Shown piece by piece: positions 57,744 to 64,000 of a stretch of 64,000 bases of DNA. The notes beneath the pieces are model-generated. The model was given only the letters and a program-made list of their open reading frames with translations, was not told the DNA's origin and did no database searches. Position 1 is the first letter of the stretch; each line of letters begins with the position of its first letter. Made by a program: the position numbers and the translations under genes. This DNA comes from Corinectria fuckeliana (Eukaryota > Ascomycota > Sordariomycetes > Hypocreales > Nectriaceae), in assembly GCA_019137255.1 (NCBI GenBank), contig WPDH01000272.1, positions 186,001-250,000 on the forward strand, in the 5' to 3' direction.

Positions 57744-60700
57744 ATGGTTCAAATCAATGGCCACTCCAATGGTCACCAAGAGAACGGCGACCACGGCAAC
57801 GATGTGAACGGCCATGGCAATATTGCTACTAATGACCACATTCATGCGAGCCAACATCATGCCAGCAATGAGAGCGGCAACGCTGCGTTCGAACCCATCG
57901 CTATCTGTGGAATGGCCTGCCGACTCCCCGGGGGAATCAACTCCCCCGAGGAACTATGGAGCTTTCTCATCGAGGGGCGAGACGCTCGAAGCCGCGTCCC
58001 CGCGACGCGGTTCAACATTGACGGCTACTACTCGGCGACCAAGAAACCGGGGAGCACCAACACCCAGTTCGGGTATTTTCTGGACGAGTCGGTCGACCTA
58101 GCCGGGCTAGATACGTCGTTCTTCTCCATGTCGCGTATGGATGTCGAGTGGCTCGATCCACAGCAAAGAATGATGCTCGAGGTGGCCCGGGAATCCTTGG
58201 ACGACGCTGGCGAGGTTGGTTTCAAAGGCTCCAATATTGGTGTATACATTGGGTCTTTTGCGAACGATTGGTATGATATCATGAGCCGTGATCCATTGCA
58301 CCGCAGTGTTGTGTCAACCATTGCGTCGCACGACTTCATGATCTCGGAGCGTGTCTCTCATGAGATGGATCTGCGCGGACCAAGGTATGAACCAATATCC
58401 ATTGAGGGAGCTTCTCATGTGCTGCATGCTGACCCAGAGACTCAAAAACAGCATGACGATTCGTACTGCCTGCTCCTCTGCGCTTGTCGGCCTCAATGAG
58501 GCCTGTATGGCCATCGCCAAAGGCGACTGCGAGTCCGCCATTGTTGGCGGCACCAGCCTGATTTTGGCCCCCGACCTGGTCACAAGACTAGCCGACCAAG
58601 GCATCATCAGCCCTGACGGGTCTTGTAACACATTATCTACCAAGGCGAACGGCTACGCTCGTGGCGAAGCTATCGTTTCCGTCTTTATAAAGCCGCTAAG
58701 CGCAGCCATCCGTGACGGCAACCCTATCCGATCCGTCATCTCCGGCACCGCGGCCAATTTCGATGGAAAGACCAACCCTTTGACGAGCCCGAGCGCTGCT
58801 GCCCAAGAGACTTTAATCCGACGGACCTACAAGGTTGCAGGTATCTCGGATGTCTCCAAGACGGCCGTGTTCGAATGCCACGGAACGGGGACGGCAACGG
58901 GCGATCCTATTGAGACTGAAGCCATCGCTGCTGTTTTTGGCGAACACGGTATTTATCTCGGATCAGTCAAGCCGAATCTGGGTCACTCCGAAAGCGCTTC
59001 GGGTTTGACAGCAGTGCTCAAGGCCACTTTGTCTCTCGAACATGGGACTATCCCCCCCAACATAAAATACTCGCCGGTGAACCCCACGATCCCCTTCGAA
59101 CGCGCAAAGCTTAGGATACCTGAGGAGCCCACCGCCTGGCCGGACGGTCGTGATGAGCGTATAAGCATCAACTCGTTCGGAGTCGGCGGCTCCAATGCCC
59201 ACGCCATTGTTGAATCGGCAGCGAGCTTTTTGGCTTCTCGCCGACACAAGATGGTTGCGTCAGAGGGGACGACGAGAATAGAAGACGATCAACCACATTT
59301 ATTGTTGTTTTCGGCAAAGACAGCTCCGTCTCTGAAGGGCATGGTTGCAAACTACCAGACATTACTGAATAGCGGGACTCGGATGAATCTGGCCGACATT
59401 GCTTATACCCTTGCAAACAGAAGAGAGCATTTCTCACTCAGGTCCTTTGCCGTCACCACAAAGGACAACATGGACGTCGCTGCTTCTGTGCCCTCCCGAG
59501 AAGGCGGCCTCTCCACGCCAAGCTCGCTCGTGATGGTCTTCAGCGGCCAAGGTGCTGCCTGGCCCCAGTTTGGGCGCGAGCTGTTGCTTTCCAACACGGT
59601 ATTTTCTAGCACCATCCGAACGCTCGAGAATCACTTGCAGACTCTCGGCTCTTCCGCCCCGACTTGGTCTCTGGCGGAAGAGCTTCTCAAGCCGGCGAGG
59701 TCTAGCCGTGTCTACGAGGCCGAATTCTCGCAGCCCCTTTGCACGGCTTTGCAAATTGCCCTCGTCAATACGCTTGCCGCCATTGGAGTACGACCAGCCG
59801 CAGTCGTTGGTCATTCCAGCGGCGAGATCGCGGCGGCGTATGCCGCAGGAGCTCTCTCAGCGAGAGAAGCCATCATCATCGCATACCACCGCGGAGCAAC
59901 TACTACGGAGCAGACGACTCAGCGTGGCGGGATGGCTGCCATTGGCCTCGGCTGGTCCGAGGCAGAGAAGCATCTGATTCCCGGAGTGGTTATTGCGTGT
60001 GATAATTCGCACAACAACGTTACGCTCTCTGGAGATGTCGACACGCTTGAAGCCGTTGTTGCTGAAATTAAGCAATCCCACCCGGGAATAGCCGCCACAA
60101 CTCTGAAGGTCGACAAGGCGTACCACTCACACCACATGTTATGTGCCGGGGACAAGTACCACACGGCCTTGGTTGACTCAGGAGTAGTAGGAAAAGCGCC
60201 TTCGGTCCCCTTCTTTTCTAGCGTGACGGGTCGACTACTAGGAACATCCAATGTCAACCAGCTCGGGCCCAAGTACTGGCAAACCAACCTGGAGCGCCCT
60301 GTCCTCTTCAAATCTGCCGTCTCGGACATCCTTGGGGCCAAGGGCATTGCAAACGAAGTATTTCTTGAACTCGGGCCCCATTCCGCTTTGGCTGGGCCGT
60401 TGAGACAAATCCTGGCGGCCGAGTCGAGCAAGGCGCCCTATATTGCTTCTCTTGTACGGCGGCAGAACAGCGTAGAGAACATTCTACAAGCCATCGGGAA
60501 GCTCTACACGCTACATGTCGCTATCGACTTCGAGTCCCTTGTTCCCGCTGGTTCTTGCGTCGCCGGCTTGCCCCATTATCCGTGGAATCACCAGAAACGC
60601 TACTTTTTCGAGTCGCGCTTGGCCAAGGAGTGGCGTGAACGGGAATACCCTGACCATAACCTGTTGGGTATAAAGATCCCAGAGAGTACCAGTCTTGAGC

Positions 60701-63700
60701 CGGCATGGCGGAATCTCCTGCAAGTATCCCGTACGCCTTGGCTCGTCGACCATAAAATCGGCGAAACTATCGTCTTTCCCTTTGCAGGATACGTTTCCAT
60801 CGCGGCGGAAGCCTGTCGGCAAGTGACGGGCATCCATCAGGGAGTCAGCCTCCGCAATGTGACGGTCGGCACTGCACTCGTTATCGAAGAGGACGGAGCT
60901 ACAGAGATCGTGACTACATTTCGTCGCGTACGCCTGACCGATGCGCAAGATAGCGAGTGGTGGGAGTTCTCTGTATGCTCGCACAATGGTCATATGTGGA
61001 CTAAACACGGCGGAGGCGAGGTACGGGGTGAGTCGACTCCGCCAACTTCGGACCAACATAGCCAGCCAGAAATAGGTCTATTGCCACGAGAAGTTGACGC
61101 CTCCAAGTGGTACGACGTAGTACGGGAGCAGGGGCTGACCTATGGACCGACCTTTAACACTATGGAGAGCGTCAGAACGTCCACACAGTCGCCCCACCAA
61201 GGCACAACCAAGATACGAAACAACAACAACAACAGGTGGGACGATGCGTCAGAGTACCACCTGCATCCCATCGTCTTGGACACTTACTATCAACTGGTAA
61301 GCTGCACTTCTACGCTCGGTATCCGTCGTGCATACCGACGACTTGTCGCTTCGAGTATCGAGTTCATGACCATTTTCCGTTGCACTGATGATGAGCTCCG
61401 CATAGCCGTCACATCCGAGCTCACTGGCAAAGACCTCGTCGGTTCGGGCACGGTTTTTGCAGGCTCCAAGCCCGTCTTGCAGATTACCAATTCTCACTCG
61501 TCATTCTTCGAAGAGGCTGACGTCCAAGACGAGAGCAGCGCACCCATAACGGCTCGGTGCGAGTGGACGCCTCATGTTGACTTCAAAGCCCTCAAGGGCC
61601 TCATCAAGTCGCCCGACCATCACCAGAAGTCCTTGGCTCTTCTCGGAGAGCTGTCCCAGTTGGCAATTGCCCGCGCCCACAGCTTGGCCAAGAATATCGA
61701 CGTACAGACTCTTCATTTGGTCAAGTACAAAGAGTGGCTCGATCGGCTTGCGGACCCAGACCTTGCAAAATCCGATGCTGCGACATTGACGAGGGCTTTT
61801 GAAACGCTGCTTCTCGGACTCGAGAATGTTGGATCCTCGACTGTACGAGCTGCAGCAGTATCCATGGCAGTTATTTCTAATAACATGGAGAGCTTGTTGG
61901 CTGGGAAGACAACTGGATTCGACATACTGAACGCCCATACCGGCAGTCTAGAGATGACGAACCAAGTAGACCACTCCGGCTTTCTTCAATGCCTTGGGAA
62001 CAACAAGCCTAACCTGCGAGTCCTCGAGCTTAGTACAGGGGTCGGAGAGATCACGTCGAAGAATGCGAGAAGCCTGACCCGCGCCGACGGTAGTCCGCTC
62101 TATTCCCAGTATGTTGTTGCCACTACGTCACTGGGCATGCCAGAGATGGCGAAAGAAGGCTTGCAGAGTGTTACCCCCAACATGGAGTTCGTCACTCTAC
62201 ATGTGGGTCAGAGCATGGTCGACCAGGGGTTCGAAGATGGCCAGTTTGACCTCATCATCGCAACAGGTGTAGTCAGTGCATCAGAAGATACCCGAGAGTC
62301 TTTGCGGAATCTGCATGGGCTGTTGAGCCCTAGGGGGAGGTTGCTCCTGGAGGAACCCAAACCCGGCCTGCCCTGGGTCAAGTTTGTTCTGGGCACCATG
62401 CACGATTGGTGGTCTCATGCGGAAGACGACCGCGTCGACGGACCTTTCGTAGATTCGACTCGGTGGCGAGAGGATCTGGCGGCTGCCGGATTTGCAGACG
62501 TGGACCACATGGACTCAGGGCCTTGGACGAACGACGTGATGGTGGCAAGACCAGGTCACAGTAGCGCCCCGACAAAGCGAATCACCCTGCTCTGTCATGG
62601 CGAGGGGCCGGACACGCTTATTACAGAACTGGATTCGCAAGGCTACAACATCGACCGCTGCCTCCTGGGACAGACGCCGCCACAAGGCCAGGATGTGCTG
62701 GCCCTTCTCGACGAGAACCGGTCGTTCGTCGAACAGATGGATGCAAGCGCCTTTGCACAGTTCAAGACCTTTGTCGGAAATCTTCGGGGCTCCTCCGGCC
62801 TTCTCTGGGTCACTCGACTGTCCAGTATTGGATGCACAGGTCCCAGATACGCCCAAGTAATCGGATTGGCCCGAACCCTTCGCAACGAGATGACGGTGGA
62901 CATTGCGACTTGTGAGATGGATGCCATCACGTCCCCAGAAGGAGCTTCCAAACTGGCCAAAGTTTTAGCCAAATTCCAGACCAGGAGAGAAGACGGCGTG
63001 TTGGGGCCCGACTACGAGTATGCCATCCACGACGGCGAGATCCTAGTGAATCGCATCTTCCCATTCTCGCTCGATCAAGAGCTGGTCATTCCGGACCAAC
63101 CTAGTGAGGCCTTTGTCACCATGACTCAGCCGGGGCGCCTCGAAACCCTGACCTGGTCACCGCAGTCCGCGACGGCTCCGAAGGATGACGAGGTCGAGGT
63201 GGAAGTCTATGCGAGCGGGTTGAATTTCCGGGTGAGTCATCCTGATCATTGGGCGTACCATGGCTAATAAATGTTCCAACAACCAGTACGTCCTAGTAGG
63301 GATGGGTGTCATCCCGGGACCTAAGGGACTCCGATTTGGGTACGAAGCGGCTGGTGTAGTACGCCGCGTTGGTCCCAACGTAACCAAGCTTCGCGCCGGC
63401 GATCGCACTGTTGTAGTCGGCGCAGACACATTCAGCACCGTTGTCAGGATTCCGGAAGTGCTCTGCGAGAAGCTCCCTGACAATATCAGCTTCGTCGAAG
63501 GTTCTTCGATTCCTGCCGTCTTCTTGACCGCTGTCTATGGTCTCGTCGATCTGGGCCGTCTGTCAAAGGGCCAGGCAAGTACTTCCCTCTCACTGCTGAA
63601 CCACCAACTGACATGAGTTCGTGCGTGTACAGTCCGTCCTCATCCACAGCGGTTGCGGCGGGGTCGGACTTGCTGCCATACAGGTCGCTCGTATGCTAGG

Positions 63701-64000
63701 AGCTGAAATATACACAACAGTGGGGAGCGATTCTAAGGCCAAATATCTGATGGATACTTTCAGCATCCCTAGGAACCGAATTTTCAACTCTAGAAGCTCC
63801 TCTTTCGCCCACGACTTACTACGCGAGACCGGCGGCAGGGGTGTTGATGTGGCATTGAACTCTCTGAGTGGAGAGCTCCTACATGCAACTTGGAAATGTA
63901 TTGCAAAATGGGGAACCATGGTCGAAATTGGAAAGCGCGATCTTTTGGAAAATGCCCGACTTGATATGAATCATTTCCTGGCCAACCGTAGTTACTGCTG
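57744..64000 (+). CDS. Highly reducing polyketide synthase, 3' end beyond window
   Basis: Exons 57744-58384, 58452-63231, 63287-63574 and 63633 onward. The N-terminus (about 45 residues) is rich in His, Asn and Gly. The ketosynthase has DPQQRMML, the Cys in RTACSSALVG (about 221) and the His motifs ECHGTGTATGDP and KPNLGHSESASG. The acyltransferase has FSGQGAAWPQFGRELL and GHSSGEIAAAYA (about 668). The dehydratase has VDHKIGETIVFP (His about 980) and HPIVLDTYYQL (Asp about 1157). The methyltransferase-like region keeps LELSTGVGE where LEIGAGTGG is usual. The enoyl reductase starts near 1770, with the NADPH loop SGCGGVGLAAIQVA. Ketoreductase and ACP must lie beyond the window. Intron 3 (63575-63632) is GC-AG (CAG to GCAAGT). 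It builds the carbon chain of the cluster product from malonyl-CoA. Confidence 0.93.

Noticed and set aside
1..64000. CRISPR arrays, bacterial operons or phage genes
   Set aside because: Gene structure with spliceosomal introns is fungal nuclear; no regular spacer-repeat structure is present.

Overview
The window reads as nuclear DNA of a filamentous ascomycete (Pezizomycotina). Genes carry many short introns (about 50-100 nt) with fungal splice signals, and the families are typical of moulds: a SesB-like/NACHT/WD40 NLR, a GH115 glucuronidase, a LaeA-like methyltransferase, DHA1 and sugar MFS carriers, and a highly reducing polyketide synthase. All exon models below were made by eye from splice signals, reading phase and remembered family sequence. 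None is backed by transcripts.

Left part (1-22 kb). A cupin dioxygenase (1185-2282) is followed by a graveyard: an internally deleted MFS carrier, an arylsulfatase with a premature stop, and a Zn2Cys6 regulator remnant. Then come intact genes: a secreted histidine acid phosphatase (5828-7384), a fructosamine-kinase-like protein (8331-9550), a 1598-residue NLR (10570-15824), a DHA1 MFS carrier (16085-17930), a LaeA-like methyltransferase (18418-20080) and a PAP2 lipid phosphatase (20645-21820).

Middle (22-39 kb). A second graveyard holds a frameshifted NmrA-like gene, an N-terminally truncated subtilase with its catalytic His changed to Tyr, scrambled GH35 beta-galactosidase pieces and a kinase remnant. 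Intact genes resume with a sugar transporter (30499-32425) and a GH115 alpha-glucuronidase (35260-38483). Long spacers between them, including an AT-rich island near 33.6-34.1 kb, hold nothing recognisable.

Right part (39.8-64 kb, running off the end). This is a secondary-metabolite gene cluster: bZIP regulator, ABCC transporter, short-chain reductase, ATP-grasp ligase, A-T-C nonribosomal-peptide-synthetase-like enzyme, alpha-oxoamine synthase (AONS family) and a highly reducing PKS truncated by the window edge. The logic resembles sphinganine-analogue pathways such as fumonisin: a PKS makes the chain, a PLP oxoamine synthase releases it with an amino acid, an SDR reduces the ketone, an acylating enzyme decorates it and an ABCC pump exports it. 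The ATP-grasp ligase and the A-T-C fusion are not part of the fumonisin set I know, so the product may be new. A 12-base motif, GTCTGACNTGCA, occurs five times exactly and only in intergenic regions of this cluster, including an array between the oxoamine synthase and the PKS. It is a strong candidate for the binding site of a pathway regulator.

Five introns in the window appear to use GC-AG rather than GT-AG ends, three of them in the metabolite cluster.
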